Positions 11,791 through 23,399 of a DNA stretch of 64,000 bases are shown here, in pieces. Position numbers and translations under genes: made by a program. The notes below the pieces were generated by a model. That model saw nothing but the letters and a program-made list of their open reading frames with translations. It searched no databases and was not told the origin of the DNA. Source of the DNA: Diadophis punctatus similis (lineage: Eukaryota > Chordata > Lepidosauria > Squamata > Dipsadidae); contig JALIGW010000002.1 of NCBI GenBank assembly GCA_023053685.1, forward strand, positions 42,147,220 to 42,211,219, in the 5' to 3' direction. Each line of letters starts with the position of its first letter. The stretch's first letter is position 1.

Positions 11791-12190
11791 GAAAGTGAAT
11801 ATATATATTTATTATAACGTTTAAGAATTTAGAACAAACAGCAAAAAAATAAGGTAAGGTTTTGGCCACTGAAGGTTTTAAAAAGATTAAGGGTTCAAAA
11901 GACATTGGAGTGTTGAATTTTGAAAATCAAGACCTGGAAATTCTTTTTAAAGAATAAATCCATGTTTGTGTGAAATAAATTAGCATGGCATTTAGTGGTA
12001 TCTTTGAGCAACACCTCCAAGGACTGCGTCAAGGCTTTGAATCAATTATGGCAGATAGGTTGAATCTTTTGGGGAACAGTTTTTCCTTAGAACAGAATGT
12101 CATAGAACAAGATACACAACAAATTCCACTTGAAGAAATTATGAATGAAAGCTTGGAAAAGAATCTGCCATTAAATACAAAGAAAATAGT

Positions 12191-12762
12191 CAGGGGTGAA
12201 ATGCTACCGGTTCGGTCTGGTCTGGGTGTACCGGTAGCAGCAGCTGCCAGTGGTTTGGAGAACTGGTAGTGGCAGCAGCACGAAGCTCTGTCTACCCACC
12301 CATACGTCGCCATTTTCTTGTTTTTAACCCTCTGTGCAGTGGTGGGTTCCTACTGGTGCGGTCCACTCTATTGCACCGGTAGTGGCGGGCTGGTGACATC
12401 ATCAAGAGATTACTGACCCGGTGCGGTCGGTTGCTGGTCCCTAGGAGCCGCCATCTTTTTTCGTGAATTTTAGGCAATATTTTGCTTTTGCACATGCGCG
12501 GAAGCAAAATCGCACCGAAATCTCGCAAGGGGATGCGCGAGAGAGAGATATTTCAGCGAGATTTCACTTCTGGGCACGAAACGTGGTGATGCGCATGCAG
12601 TGCAACGGTAGCAAGGTAAGTGAGCAACACGCCTCTGCCTCTGTGCATGCACAAAGCATTCTGTGCATGCACAGAGGGTGAAAAAGTGCATGCGAAGCAA
12701 GTGCATGAGTGCAAAGCACGCACTTCTGAACTGGTAGGAAAGGTAAGTAGATTTCACCTCTG
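12191..12762. mobile_element. hAT MITE of the GGTGGGTT family (outer copy)
   Basis: The ends CAGGGGTGAAATGCTACCGG and, inverted, CAGAGGTGAAATCTACTTAC match. Flanks are nearly repeated (GAAAATAG and GAAAATAT, offset by one base). A second copy of the same family is inserted at 12337-12637. Without the insert the element is about 271 bp. AGGTAAGTAG near the right end is a consensus 5' splice donor. Confidence 0.8.
12337..12637. mobile_element. hAT MITE nested inside another copy
   Basis: The ends CAGTGGTGGGTTCC and, inverted, CAGAGGCGTGTTGC match. The 8-bp target word CCTCTGTG occurs on both sides (12329-12336 and 12638-12645) and belongs to the outer element, so this insertion is younger. It contains CATGCGCGGAAGCAAAATCG, shared with the 28331 copy, and AAGGTAAGTGAG before its right end. 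Confidence 0.88.
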
Positions 12763-13000
12763 GAAAATATGGTATGAAATTTTAAAAATAAGGAAGGAAA
12801 TAGAAAAAAAGGCATAATTCTTTTTTCTTGGATTTACAAAAGAGACTGCTTAAAGTATAGGGGAAAAAATCATAGCAAGATTCAACAACTACTGGAATGG
12901 ATTACAGAGAAAGACTGTTCTGTATTTTTTAAAAAAGGAAGATTAAAAAATGACTTTTATGACCATGGTTAAAATGGAACATGTTTTTTGTTCCGTGTGG

Positions 13001-13869
13001 TTCTTTCTGGGTTTAATTATATTTTGATTGGACAAATGTAACATATTGGTTGTGCTTATTTGGGGTTTAATTTTTTTTTGTTTCACAGCTATTTTCTCTG
13101 TCTTAATTGTTTAGTATCTAAATGCTTAGTATCTAATTATGTGATTTTTTTTCCAAAGGAGAAACTAGTTCTGTTTATTAGGTTTAAATCTGTTTTACAT
13201 TAGGATGTTGGAATTTGTATTGTGAACAGTTTAGAGTTGAGATATGGAGTGCTGATCTGAAAGGGATATGCTATTTGGGCAGTTATCTCTGTAATGGTTG
13301 GCATTCGAAATCGGTTGTGTATTAGAGAGTTTTATTTTTTGTAAAAAAAGTAGAAAAGGTTTCATTAAGTTAAATTTTAGCCTTTGATTTTTTTTTTAAT
13401 ACTAGAAGATTGGGACCTTTTATGCCTTTTAAATGGGGTTTTGCCTGTAGCTAAGACTCGAGATATGGACAATTGAGTTTTAATGGTGGTTAATTAATTT
13501 TAATATTTTAGAGCTCAGTTTGGACTTGTTACTGACAATTGGATAAGAAGAAGAAGATACTACTTATTTGATTTATTTATTACTATGAGATGGATTATGG
13601 GATAAAGGGTTTTATTTTAATTAATTAAGAGGGGTGAAGAGATTATGAAATTGTTTATACTTGTTCACATGAGAGTGGGAAATTCCTTCCTATTCTTTTC
13701 TTTTATTGCTGTTTCATTTAGTGATAAAAATTTTATGCTGGCCATCTCTCCTATAAGCTGATTCTGGACTCTTTCTAAAAATCTTAATAAAATTATTTTT
13801 AAAAACTATTTATGATCTTAGTTGTCTTTTTATGAAATATGTTGCTTCTTTGAGGGTCATAATTATAGT
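13001..13869. other. AT-rich intergenic
   Basis: Strongly T-rich with short ORFs only; possibly retroelement untranslated sequence adjoining the remnant upstream, but nothing diagnostic. Confidence 0.35.
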
Positions 13870-15345
13870 TTATTATTATGGTTGGCACAGTCAGCCAGAT
13901 CTTTAGATTGTATTTGTTTTATCCATTTATTGAGCCCTTCCCAAGGATCTGAGATAGGGAGATATTATCATTTTATTCATTAAAGGTACAATCAGGATGC
14001 AAACTGTTCCAAGTAAAACTGCCGTTTGCAATTGACTGATGATGTTTTTGTCAATGCCAATGGTATTCAAGTGGTACTCCAGATGTTTTGGGATTGTAAC
14101 CAAGGAGCTTATCACCACTGGAACTATCTTTGCTTTCTGTTGCTAAAGTTATTCTACTTCTACTTCCAGGTCTTTGCATTTTGTGATTTTTCTACAGTTC
14201 TTTTTCTTTTATCCTGCTTTACTAGAGACTGCCATATCCAATTTTCATAGTTTTTGTCTTTTGTCTTTCTCTTCAACACTTCTTAAGTCTGGATTGTTAT
14301 GTTATTGTGGTTGAGAATGTATGACGTTTGTTCTTAGGACTTGATCTTATATAACCTGAATTAGTCCCTCTGTCTCTTTCTACAATTTTCAAGCTCATAG
14401 CCATTGTCAGATTTTGTTGCTATCTGCTTTTTTTTAATGTATAGTCATGTAATACTTTGCCATATCTCATTTCTGTTCTTCATTTGATCCAGTTTGGTCT
14501 TTCCAGTACTTAGTAATACTTCATAGAATCTTAGCTTCAGTAGATCTTCTGCACTATCTTTCATATACTCTTCCAATGTCCTTTTTTCTTCTTCAAGTAT
14601 CTTGTACACTTGCAACATTCCATACCCACCTATTTTCTTTGGTAAGTAGAATCTATCAACATTGCTGTATAGATGAAGGGCATGTTTCATTCTCATTGTT
14701 TTTCTGGTCTTCCTATCCCGGGCTTTTAATTCTGCTTGAGTTCAATTCACTTTCACTCCCATGATGTATTCACTTCTAACCTTCATATTGACATTGGTGT
14801 GCTTTATTTTGTCAGCTTGAAGGATGACCAGGTATTTGTAGTGATCATCTTCATCCAGGCTCTTGATGTTATATAGGGTATCTTGAGTCATTCAGTTTTC
14901 ATTATTTATCCCCTGTTGATGATGAGAGTGGCAAATTCTCTAGTTCAACCTCTATTGAGATATATTGGTTGTATATATGGATAGTGTTGATCAGGTTTTC
15001 AGATAGTGTTTACAGCTTCAGCTCATCCATGTAAAGGAAGTGGGATAGCCTAACCCAGGGGTAGGCAAAGTTGGCTCTTCTATGACTCGTGGACTTCAAC
15101 TCCCAGAATTTCTGAGCCAATCATGCTAGCTTAGGAATTCTAGGAGTTGAAGTCCACGAGTCATAGAAGAGCCAACTTTGCCTACCCCTGGCCTAATCAA
15201 TGATTTTGATGCTTGATAGCTATGGCCTGATTTGTTCAATATTGTGGACAGAGGGAGCAGTACAATGACAAACAGTAGTGGTGATAGTGAGTCTCCTTGA
15301 AAGATATTAACCTCTTCCAATCAATCCCCATTGACCAGAAACTGT
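13870..15345 (-). mobile_element. R4/Dong-type non-LTR retrotransposon, degraded
   Basis: Three minus-strand blocks fit one reverse transcriptase ORF in order. At 15320-15240 IFQGDSLSPLLFVIVLLPL is the RT segment with the conserved QGDSLSP. At 14900-14450 SLDEDDHYKYLVILQADKIK, then DRKTRKTMRMKHALHLYSNV, DRFYLPKKIGGYGMLQ and EEEKRTLEEYMKDSAEDLLK are the thumb/C-terminal region. At 14118-13927 TIPKHLEYHLNTIGIDK and LQTAVLLGTVCIL are the extreme C terminus. This motif series is characteristic of R4/Dong LINEs. Stops and frame shifts separate the blocks, the catalytic YxDD block is not preserved, and a segment between the KVN and TQAEL parts seems deleted. A younger foldback MITE interrupts it at 15056. 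Confidence 0.8.
15056..15190. mobile_element. Foldback hAT-type MITE inside the R4 element
   Basis: A 135-bp near-perfect palindrome: the left end CAGGGGTAGGCAAAGTTGGC pairs with the right end GCCAACTTTGCCTACCCCTG, and arms of about 60 bp include GACTTCAACTCC and its complement. Flanks GCCTAACC (15048-15055) and GCCTAATC (15191-15198) are an 8-bp target duplication with one difference. Confidence 0.9.
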
Positions 15346-15665
15346 GTCTTTCACTGATCTTCTGACGTTTCTACTGGATCCTGTTATTTCCAGGCACTTG
15401 ATTATTCAATCTTGTGTCAGGAAGAGGAATCCTTATTTTAATCAATTTGTACATTCATCTAGGTCTTATTTCTCTTACACTTTTCCAAAATTATCTTGTC
15501 AGCTAAGAGTGATTTTCTGTTTTTGGGTTTTGGGGCAGTTTTCTTTCTTATCAGGTGGAAAGAGTTTGTTTTCAACTAGATGCATCAGTTAGCAATTTGA
15601 AAGTTGTTAGTAAGTAGGGTAGTTGGACTGCTTAATTAAATTTAAAAGTCACCCAGTAAGATCAT
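15346..15665. other. Intergenic, nothing recognised
   Basis: Possibly more R4-derived sequence upstream of the RT block on the minus strand, but no motif is readable. Confidence 0.35.
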
Positions 15666-15740
15666 AGGGGAGAGGAGAGGAGAGGAGAGGAGAAGAGGAG
15701 AGAGGAGAGGAGGAAAGGAGGAGAGGAGGAGAGAGGAGAT
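15666..15740. repeat. Purine-rich (GGAGA)n minisatellite
   Basis: Tandem GGAGA and GAGGA units. Confidence 0.9.
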
Positions 15741-15960
15741 TAACAGTTACCATACTCCCAGGCCTGAGAGCAAAGCCAAGTTTTCAAAGACTTTTGGAAC
15801 ATCCTGAGATAGGGGTCATATGGGTCTCTGAGGTGGTGCTGTTCCAGAGGGCAAAATCTGCAACAGAGAAGTGGCTTCCTGGATCTTGATAAATGGTATT
15901 GTTAACTGAAGGAACCTGAAGCACACCCATTCTGCCCAATCCACAAAATGCTTGGCTAGC
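15741..15960 (-). mobile_element. L2-like LINE ORF2 C-terminal fragment
   Basis: On the minus strand FALWNSTTSETH, then KSLKTWLCSQAWEYGN, is the conserved C-terminal LWNSLP / KTWLF motif of reptile L2-like LINE ORF2, with stops further upstream. Confidence 0.7.
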
Positions 15961-18360
15961 TAATCACAATTTACACTAGCAAGATCTCCCAACCCATTCT
16001 TTCCTGAAAGGGTTTGTCAGACTTTGATTAGTGTTAGTGGCTGACATGCCACAGTTATAATAAAAGCAGAAATGTGGGTTCACTTTGCTAACCTTATCAG
16101 TAATTGTCTCCATGCAAATTGTACCATTGCTTATATTTTATTATATTAATAACCATTTGTCTTAGCAATAATTGCATATTAAATGATGTTTCTCCTTTCA
16201 ACTGCTTCTTTATTCTAATTATTAGTAGTATTTTGAAGTCATATATCTGTCATGTACAATGCCCATTTCAAATAGTTTAGTGGAGAATCATATTATCTTT
16301 GGACTATGACAATTTATAGTCATACACAACTTATTGGAATATCAAGACAGAATGTAAACATTCACTGAGAGAGAACACCTGCCTCAATTATGAATGCCTT
16401 GCCTATAAAAATAATGCAAGTTTATATTTAAATCTGGAACCAGAAATATCAATATAATATTCAACAATTAACTTTATAACTCTACAAAATGGATACTTTT
16501 GATGAGTTAAAACTTTAATAAGTTATTCAGAAGGGATTCAGGCATTATTCTTTAATGAGTACTAAAACTGAAGTCTACAGAAGAGCTGTGAGAAGCAATG
16601 CTGAAGCTAATCACACTCAGTGTCTCAAAGGAAGCCTTCATTTGTAAATTTCTCCAAAGAAAGATGGTACAGCTGTCATGGGTTCATGACTCCCCAAATG
16701 CATTTCTTTTTCTCTTCATTAATCCGTCACTAATTCAATCTATCATGCTTGTGTTATAATCATATCTTACATTTCTCTCCATTAAAGTGGAACAAATTAC
16801 AACATTCTTCATTTTAGAAAATCACTGCTATTATTTCTGCTGTCGATTCCATCTTCGTGTTAAGGTGTTTTTCTCTTCCTTTCATAAAAAAAGCAACTTG
16901 ATCTAGATTTAGATGGATTGCCAATGGCAAATCAACTGATCCTAAATGCATTTTTAAGATGAACTTGGTATCGTATGTCCTGTTAAGAATAAGGACTGTG
17001 CACCTTGAACATTCTAGAAGGTCCAATTTTGTTTCCCAGGTTTCAGACAATTACTGAGGACCAATTCAGATTTCATCAAATTGTATTACATTTCTTATTT
17101 CGAAATAAAAATCTTTCCACCACCATTGATTGGGAACAGCCATTTTAGACTATTGCATTTTAGTTGCATTTTCTTGAAAGGCATTTTAAACCTACAGTTT
17201 TTGAGAATATAATGGTTAATTTATAAATTAGGATATATAATTGCAAATAAAACTGATCTTTGTTGCTTCTCAATTAAAAGTGCTTCCCTATTGCCCTATA
17301 AATATTGGACATTCTGACACAACTAAATGTGAAATATTACTTTCTCCTATGTGAGATTCCTAGTTTACCTTGTAAAAGGAGTTTTGAATATATACTTACT
17401 ATATAAGTAGCCTCTGAATAAACACTTAATAAAGATAAATTATAAAGATAAATTATAAATATCTTCAATCAAATTTACATACAACAGGAGTAGCTTGACA
17501 AAATTGAAAACTAACTGTCTTCAGAATTATCAAGAAATATAGTGATTTAAAATTAACATCTATACAGGAACTGTGGATTAGGCCAAAGCGAAAAACAGAC
17601 ATTTGAGATGCCTTTTGAATTCTTGAGGTTTAATGGATTTGCCATATAGTGTATCAACATGCAACACTGAGGTAACCTTCATACGTTCCTGCTAATGACA
17701 AAAACTTCAGAACAGAAAATCCCAGAGATAGAAAATAGACAACAAATGGATATCTATCATAACAAATGGTTATCTATCACAATCCTATGTTCATCTGTCT
17801 ATAGCTATTTGGCCTGATGAACATGTGGCATTGCTATCTTCTCTAATGTTGAACTCTATCCTACCTATAGTAATTTGTTTTTATATGTACATCCCTGTTT
17901 CATAGAGATATATCAATGTCAGACTAAGATCATAAAACATTTGTCAAAACTGCTTTAGTGTCCATGAATAATCATAGTAGCATAATCTACTTTGGTCTAC
18001 TTTCATTTAATTCTGCTAAATTTTTATCATTTTACTAAATTATTTATGGATTGTAACCTGTAAAGGGTTGCTGCAGATCTTTTCTTCATTTAAAATGAAT
18101 TATGCTAATATCTATTTATTGTAATCCAACATCACCAGTATCTGTTCTTTCAACTGTCAGGTTAGTACATTGGTAGGATTCCATACTATTTTCATCTGTT
18201 TCTTATATTAACTGAGTTGACCAGGTTATTCATAAAGAAGGCACTTAGAACTGCCAATTATCCAAACATCATCATGGTTTCAAAATATGGAATATCAGAG
18301 ACTTTATCAGTCTCCAGCCTGATCATTCTGTTTTGCAAATGAAAAGCTTAAAAAGATAGG
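15961..18360. other. Long AT-rich intergenic stretch
   Basis: About 2.4 kb without recognised repeats apart from short direct repeats such as AAAGATAAATTAT at about 17435-17455 and ACAAATGGATATCTATCA / ACAAATGGTTATCTATCA at 17742-17779. No ORF with family motifs. Confidence 0.4.
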
Positions 18361-18366
18361 AGTCTA

Positions 18367-18382
18367 GTTGTTGTTGTTGTTG

Positions 18383-18450
<68 letters not shown>
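18367..18450. repeat. (GTT)n-(GCT)n microsatellite at a BovB 3' end
   Basis: Trinucleotide repeats directly abut the BovB C-terminal coding end, in the position of the short tandem tail of RTE LINEs. The long polyalanine on the minus strand is an artefact of this repeat. Confidence 0.9.
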
Positions 18451-18725
18451 AGTTGCGAAGTCATGTCCGACCCATCGCGACCCCATGGACAATGTTCCTC
18501 CAGACTTTTCTGTCCTCTACCATCCCTCTGAGTCCATTTAAGCTCACGCTGACTGCTTCCATCCAGCCACCTCATTCTCTGTCGTCCCCTTCTTCTTTTG
18601 CCCTCATTCTTTCCCAGCATTAGGCTCTTTTCCAGTGAGTCCTTCCTTCTCATTAGGTGGCCAAAGTATTTAAGTTTCATCTTCAGGATCTGGCCTTCTA
18701 AAGAGCAGTCTAGTTTATAGACTAC
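18451..18725 (-). mobile_element. RTE-BovB LINE, ORF2 C-terminal fragment
   Basis: The minus strand encodes EGQILKMKLKYFGHLMRRKD, then SLEKSLMLGK, RRRGRQRMRWLDG and a degraded EEHCPWGRDGSDMTS. This is the signature C terminus of BovB (RTE clade) ORF2. One small frame problem occurs near the Trp-Leu-Asp-Gly part, where the tail is altered. BovB is the squamate LINE known for horizontal transfer to ruminants. Confidence 0.88.
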
Positions 18726-18742
18726 CATTATTGATATCTTCT

Positions 18743-19005
18743 TTTTTTTAGAAAAAAAAAATTTTAGTATTTTTTATTGAACACACAAAACAAGACAAAA
18801 CAAAACATATAACAAACAGGTGGGGCATTTGTAGCCCCCCATCCATCAAAAGCTATTGTTGGATGATTACATTATTTCATTTAATATTCATATTACTCTC
18901 ACATTACCTATCCTATTGTACAATACACCTTCTAAAACCTTTACAAGATTACATGGAAATACACCTTTATACTTTTATTTTACTCTATCTTACGGTTAAC
19001 TAAGG
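18743..19005 (-). mobile_element. Short LINE insertion with 17-bp target duplication
   Basis: The 17-bp word CATTATTGATATCTTCT is present exactly at 18726-18742 and 19006-19022. The insert starts with a T run on the plus strand (a poly(A) tail on the minus strand), so it was made by target-primed reverse transcription, probably by L1 machinery. It contains no coding sequence and is presumably a 3' UTR fragment. Confidence 0.85.
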
Positions 19006-19022
19006 CATTATTGATATCTTCT

Positions 19023-19534
19023 AATAAACCTTTCTGGAATTTGAGATATATTCCATTGATAAGGAGAAAGATCATTTCATGTGAGAATCCCTTATGCTTT
19101 ATGGTTCAAGTTATGTCTCAGACTTGGTGCTGAGAGCTATATAACTTACCTACCATTAATACTCTTTAGAAATACATGATTGGTCTCACCCCAGTTAGAG
19201 TTGTGAAACAAGATACAATGTTTGTAATAGAGATCCTTGCATCTATTTCCAGCACTGTTTAGCTATGGAATCCATCTGACTTTCATTGGAATGGGAATCT
19301 AGGCTGAAGTCCCAAATAAGGATCATTAGACTTGTAGAGCTGATTAGGGTGACAAATCACAATATGTATTATCCTATACAGTTATAGCATAAAAGGACAG
19401 TTTGTAAAGCTTTATGAATGAATCAGTGTAAAGAATCTATTTGTGGAATCAAATCAGGCTATTTTGAATGGATCAAAACAATTGATCAATGAATGTTCAC
19501 ACATGTCCATGCACATTTTTATCAAATCAATTCC
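19023..19534. other. Intergenic, nothing recognised
   Basis: No supported feature. Confidence 0.4.
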
Positions 19535-19640
19535 AATTAATTTTTTATTTATTTTAATATTAAATTTCTCCACTGCCCATTTCACCAAAGTGACTCTGGG
19601 TGGTTTAAAACAACAAATTAAAACAGCAAATTCAGATTGA
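19535..19640 (-). mobile_element. L2-like LINE 3' tail
   Basis: TTTTTATTTATTTTAAT followed by TGCCCATTTCACCAAAGTGA and CTCTGGGTGGTTTAAAACA is the reverse complement of an L2-like 3' end. Confidence 0.55.
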
Positions 19641-20137
19641 ATTAACCTGATGGAATGAATTCAAATTCAAAGTGAACATATTTTTAAACTGACTTATAGA
19701 TTCAAACTGGATCTTATCTGACTTGTACCAAATAATCTACATTCAGGTTTCTTCCTTGTATATAATGCTATGGCTCATAATTTCCTTCTACTTCCAAAGG
19801 ATTATCTTCCAAATTATTACTTCCAAATTAATATGATGACAATGGTTTTATTTATTCTAATTTTAACATTATTTCTGTCTAATTTTGACCTGAAAAGCAC
19901 AATAAAGATGCTAACAATACAATACTTCAAACCAATTTACATTGTAATCAAACAGCTGAATCAAGAGAAGGTGAACAACATTTTTTAAACAATAGAACAT
20001 AGGTCTAATAGTTTTGAAAATCTGTGGAGCAAAAGAAACGGACCAAAAGTAACAGACTCTCTACAGCTAAAGAGAGAAGCATATAACATTTCCTTAAGAA
20101 GAGAGCAGTAATCAAAGTCCTGCCAAAGAAAAAAAAC
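19641..20137. other. Intergenic, nothing recognised
   Basis: No supported feature. Confidence 0.4.
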
Positions 20138-20138
20138 T

Positions 20139-20140
20139 AT

Positions 20141-20235
<95 letters not shown>

Positions 20236-20239
20236 TTTT
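20139..20239. repeat. (TTTA)n microsatellite = tail of an L2-like LINE
   Basis: About 25 perfect TTTA units; on the minus strand they form the AATAAA-type tail of the adjoining LINE 3' end. Confidence 0.97.
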
Positions 20240-20400
20240 AGTGTTCTTATATGCCTCCCTACTCCCTGGGGACTCAGGGCGGCGTACAACATTTAAAGAA
20301 CAACTAAACAATGTAATAATTTAAAAAGAAGTTTAAAAAGAATTTTAAAAACATATAAAAACCATACATACATGGGGGAGAACCTAAGGTGTGAAATTGT
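20240..20400 (-). mobile_element. L2-like LINE 3' end
   Basis: TGCCTCCCTACTCCCTGGGG, then ACTCAGGGCGGCGTACAACA, is the reverse complement of the L2-like 3' UTR (GTTGTACGCCGCCCTGAGTC), followed by AT-rich UTR. The same family end is at 59755-60090. Confidence 0.75.
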
Positions 20401-20667
20401 CTCAAATTGACTTGTATTTCTATTAACCTAAATTTTCTTGGTGATGAAACATACAAATGGACTTCTAATGTTCATGTTAAAACAGTTGGTTGACACCAAT
20501 TACTTATATTTACATTAGAATATAAAAACACTTGTGCTATAATTATAACCCTGATGTGCAATTTTCCAAAAATATGTCACAGCTCATAACTACAGCACTG
20601 ATTACTAATGCACTCCCATTTATATTTATCTTATTTCATCTTAGTTAATTTTTATTACCTCATATCA

Positions 20668-20905
20668 CATGGAGGCGTATTGATGCAGTTGTTAGAATGC
20701 AGTATTGCAGGCTAACTCTACTCACTGCCAGGAGTTTGATCCTCACTGCCTAAAGGTTGACTCAGCCTTCCATCCTTCCGAGGTTGTTAAAATAAGGACC
20801 CAGATTGTTGGGGGTAATAAGATGACTTTGTAAACTACTTAGAGAGGGCTGTAAAGCACTATGAAGTGGCATATAAGTATAAGTGCTTGTTCTATTTATC
20901 TTCCT
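20668..20905 (+). mobile_element. Sauria-type SINE
   Basis: tRNA-like head (GATGCAGTTGTTAGAATGC), body AAGGTTGACTCAGCCTTCCA and GGACCCAGATTGTTGGGGG, tail AGAGAGGGCTGTAAAGC, then TATAAGTATAAGTGC. Both pol III boxes are mutated, so this is an old copy. Confidence 0.88.
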
Positions 20906-21124
20906 GGGCAAAAAATTATCATTTATAATTGTAGGTTTTCATCATTTGATGAATTTGTAAATTACTCTAAGTTGTTAGTATTGCTGCATCATAAAATGGA
21001 CCTGCATTACTGAAGTACACTGATCAAATGTTTAACATTGGCCTTATGAAGAAAAGCAATTCAGTTCATGTGTAGAGTCAAATTTAAGTTTTATCTGGAA
21101 AATTGAACATTAATATCTTCAATT
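20906..21124. other. Short intergenic interval
   Basis: Nothing recognised. Confidence 0.4.
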
Positions 21125-21640
21125 TATTTATTTAGAAAATTTATATTGCTGCCTAATTCCACATGGGAACTCAAGGCGGCTTACAAAGGACATAAAACAC
21201 AATATAAAAGAAATTTAAAAATAATAAAAATAATACAATAATAACCCCCACCCCAGTTACAACACACATTTATACCAGCCATTTAATGGGCTTTATCCCG
21301 CTTTGTGTTTCCCAGGCCCACTAGTTAGAACCATGTCTTCGGGGCCTTCTGAAAGAGTGTTAGAGTGGGGGGCAGCCTAATCTCCAGAGGGATGATGTTC
21401 CAGAGAAAAGGTCCTTCTTCTGGGTCTTGCCAGATGTATCTCCTTAGGAAAAGGGACCTCCTTAGGGAAGGGACCTGCCTCCTCACTCTAGTGGGTCAAA
21501 TAGATGTGACTGGCAAGAGACAGTCCCTCAGATAACCTGGTCCAAAGCCATGAAAGGTTTTAAAGGTGACAATCAGCACCTTGGAAGCAAATCGGTAACC
21601 AATGCAGCTCCCGGAAGAGAGGTAATACATGTACATAGCA
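21125..21640 (-). mobile_element. L2-like LINE, ORF2 C terminus plus 3' UTR
   Basis: The minus strand reads through the conserved C-terminal blocks of L2-like ORF2: VLIVTFKTFHGFGPGYLRD, GPFLWNIIPLEIRLPPTLT and FQKAPKTWF, then a stop and a UTR ending in GCCTTGAGTTCCCATGTGG and an AT tail. RT domain absent (5' truncated). Stops occur within the coding part. Confidence 0.82.
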
Positions 21641-21699
21641 AGGTCTGCCCAAAACCATGTGACCAATTGATTAAGCTAGGAATCCACAAATGGCTGCAT

Positions 21700-22320
21700 T
21701 TGAACAACATGGTTCTGACCCAGCCTTAGCAGAACCAAGAATCAGACTCCTTGTCCCAAAAAAAACCCTCTTTATTTAGCTACTGTGAATTCATGGCATT
21801 CACACACAGAAAAGTCCAGGCAATAATCCTTCCAAGGGTTAATTGCAGTAACAGACCTTATCAGTCCTTGGATAATTGCCAGGCCGAGAACTTCCAGTAG
21901 CAAAGCTGTAAATTAATTCCTGACAAGAAGTCTCTGAGGCACAAACCACATTAAGCAAATGTTCCGAAAGAAATACGAACTGTTGTCTCCTGCAACCACC
22001 ACTCCCCTTTAGCTTCTATTTATTCCCCAGCCAGGAAGGGGCCATTCAGCATCCACATGTGCCTTTCTTCCCGAGTTGGCTCCTGTTCCTCAGTTGTTCT
22101 CTTCTCCTGACAGCTCTGTGCATACGTGCATCTGGAACAGGCCCCAGCTGCCTTTCTTCCCCACTTATCTCTGACTCCGACAGCAGCTGGGACATGTCGG
22201 GCGGCCCTGGTTCTATATCTGCTTCTGATGTAGATCATCCATCAGAGCCTTCCCCAAACTTCAGGACTGGCCCAAGTTCCTCTCCAACCTCCTCAGTGTC
22301 AGCTGGTAGGCCACAAAAAA
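21700..22320 (-). mobile_element. Possible solo LTR or LTR-like element
   Basis: On the minus strand a TATA-like GGGGAATAAATAGAAGC (near 22020) is followed about 250 bp later by AATAAAGAGGG (near 21775), with a GC-richer upstream U3-like part. This spacing suits an LTR. Termini and target duplication could not be fixed, and no internal coding region is attached, so the class is uncertain. The 146-aa ORF on the plus strand has no family features. Confidence 0.4.
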
Positions 22321-22392
22321 CATCAGATAAACTTTTTCAAGCAAGACATTTAAATTTAGTCAATTTCTTTAATTGTAGACTAATGGATACAC

Positions 22393-22393
22393 A

Positions 22394-22425
<32 letters not shown>

Positions 22426-22476
22426 AGGGAGGGAGGGAGGGAGGGAGGGAGGAAGGGAGGGAGGGAGAGAGAGAGA
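22393..22476. repeat. (GA)n-(GGGA)n microsatellite
   Basis: GA repeats, then GGGA units, then GA again: the complement of the composition at 4642-4821. Confidence 0.95.
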
Positions 22477-23399
22477 CCTTAATATTGTTGCTATTGTGAT
22501 TATCCCCCTCATGAGGAAAAAAAATAAAGGGATTTTATGCAAGGGATATAGTTATAAATTTGCGGGTGAGAGAATTTTCACTAATCTTCTTACTGCTTAA
22601 AAAAAATGTCAGTAAAAATACCAAATAGTGAGCAGGTGCCACTTACGAAAACACCTGCTAAAACTGCAGAGTTTGTTGGGCTTTTTTTTTTTTAATGGAA
22701 AGGCATATAATTCTTCAGAAGGAAAATAAAATTGAATGGCATCTGCAAGCAATGAATGAGATGCAATACTCTAAAATATACAATCAAAATAAAGAGGTGA
22801 AGACCAAACAGACTGTGCTTTTTTTAATGTTTAATCATACTGTGTATGATTAATATTTGGTGTGCTACACAAATTTTCTTTAGGAAGAGTCTTTGCACTG
22901 CTTTTTTGCTCATGGAGCTTTTTAATGATTAAGCAAACAAAAATGAAGCATACACCCCGTCTTGCACAGTGATAAAATAAAACCAATCCTTCACATTCAA
23001 GGTTTTTAAAAAACGGGGGAGGGCCTTAGTGCTAGACAGACTTCATTTCACTTATGGCTGACATTTATATGCCATGTATCACCTGGGAGCAAAACTCTTG
23101 CAATCTAGTGAAATCAGTGATTTACTCATATTAAAGAGCTCCCTAATAATCCTTGTGACTGGAGAGCAGATTTATCACTCAATGAACTTCGTGCCTTTCT
23201 TTTTGCCTTCCTCAATGCCCCAAAGCACTAACATTTTATAACTGTTCCAATCCATTTTGGCTCATTTTATGATCTGAATCCTCCTGATTCAGTTCAGGAT
23301 TCAGCCCAATTCACTGCAGGTGCTCAGTTCATATATAACTTTAAAACAATTAGCTTGACCCATGTTATAAGGAATTTATGTATTCCCTTGATATATTCA
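22477..23399. other. Intergenic
   Basis: No repeat or ORF recognised; 22900-23250 is of mixed complexity and could include conserved non-coding DNA. Confidence 0.4.

Larger units (their letters stand above)
11791..13000 (+). pseudogene. Degenerate retroelement-like coding remnant split by MITEs
   Basis: A short open frame at 11985-12190 (acidic/Leu-Gln-rich, ending PLNTKKIVRG) is interrupted by the MITE at 12191. After the MITE, a related-looking frame continues with repeated stops (FFFLGFTKE, RFNNYWNGLQRKTVLYF). The composition (Asn/Lys/Phe-rich, coiled-coil-like) recalls an ORF1-like protein of a LINE, but I could not place it in a family. It may equally be non-coding AT-rich DNA. Confidence 0.3.

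Noticed and set aside
18348..18450. Polyalanine tract as a coding repeat expansion
   Set aside because: It is the microsatellite tail of a BovB fragment read on the minus strand, after the ORF end.
22059..22499. 146-aa ORF as a gene
   Set aside because: Ends in a GA/GGGA microsatellite and overlies the antisense of an LTR-like element; Ser/Pro-rich with no motif.
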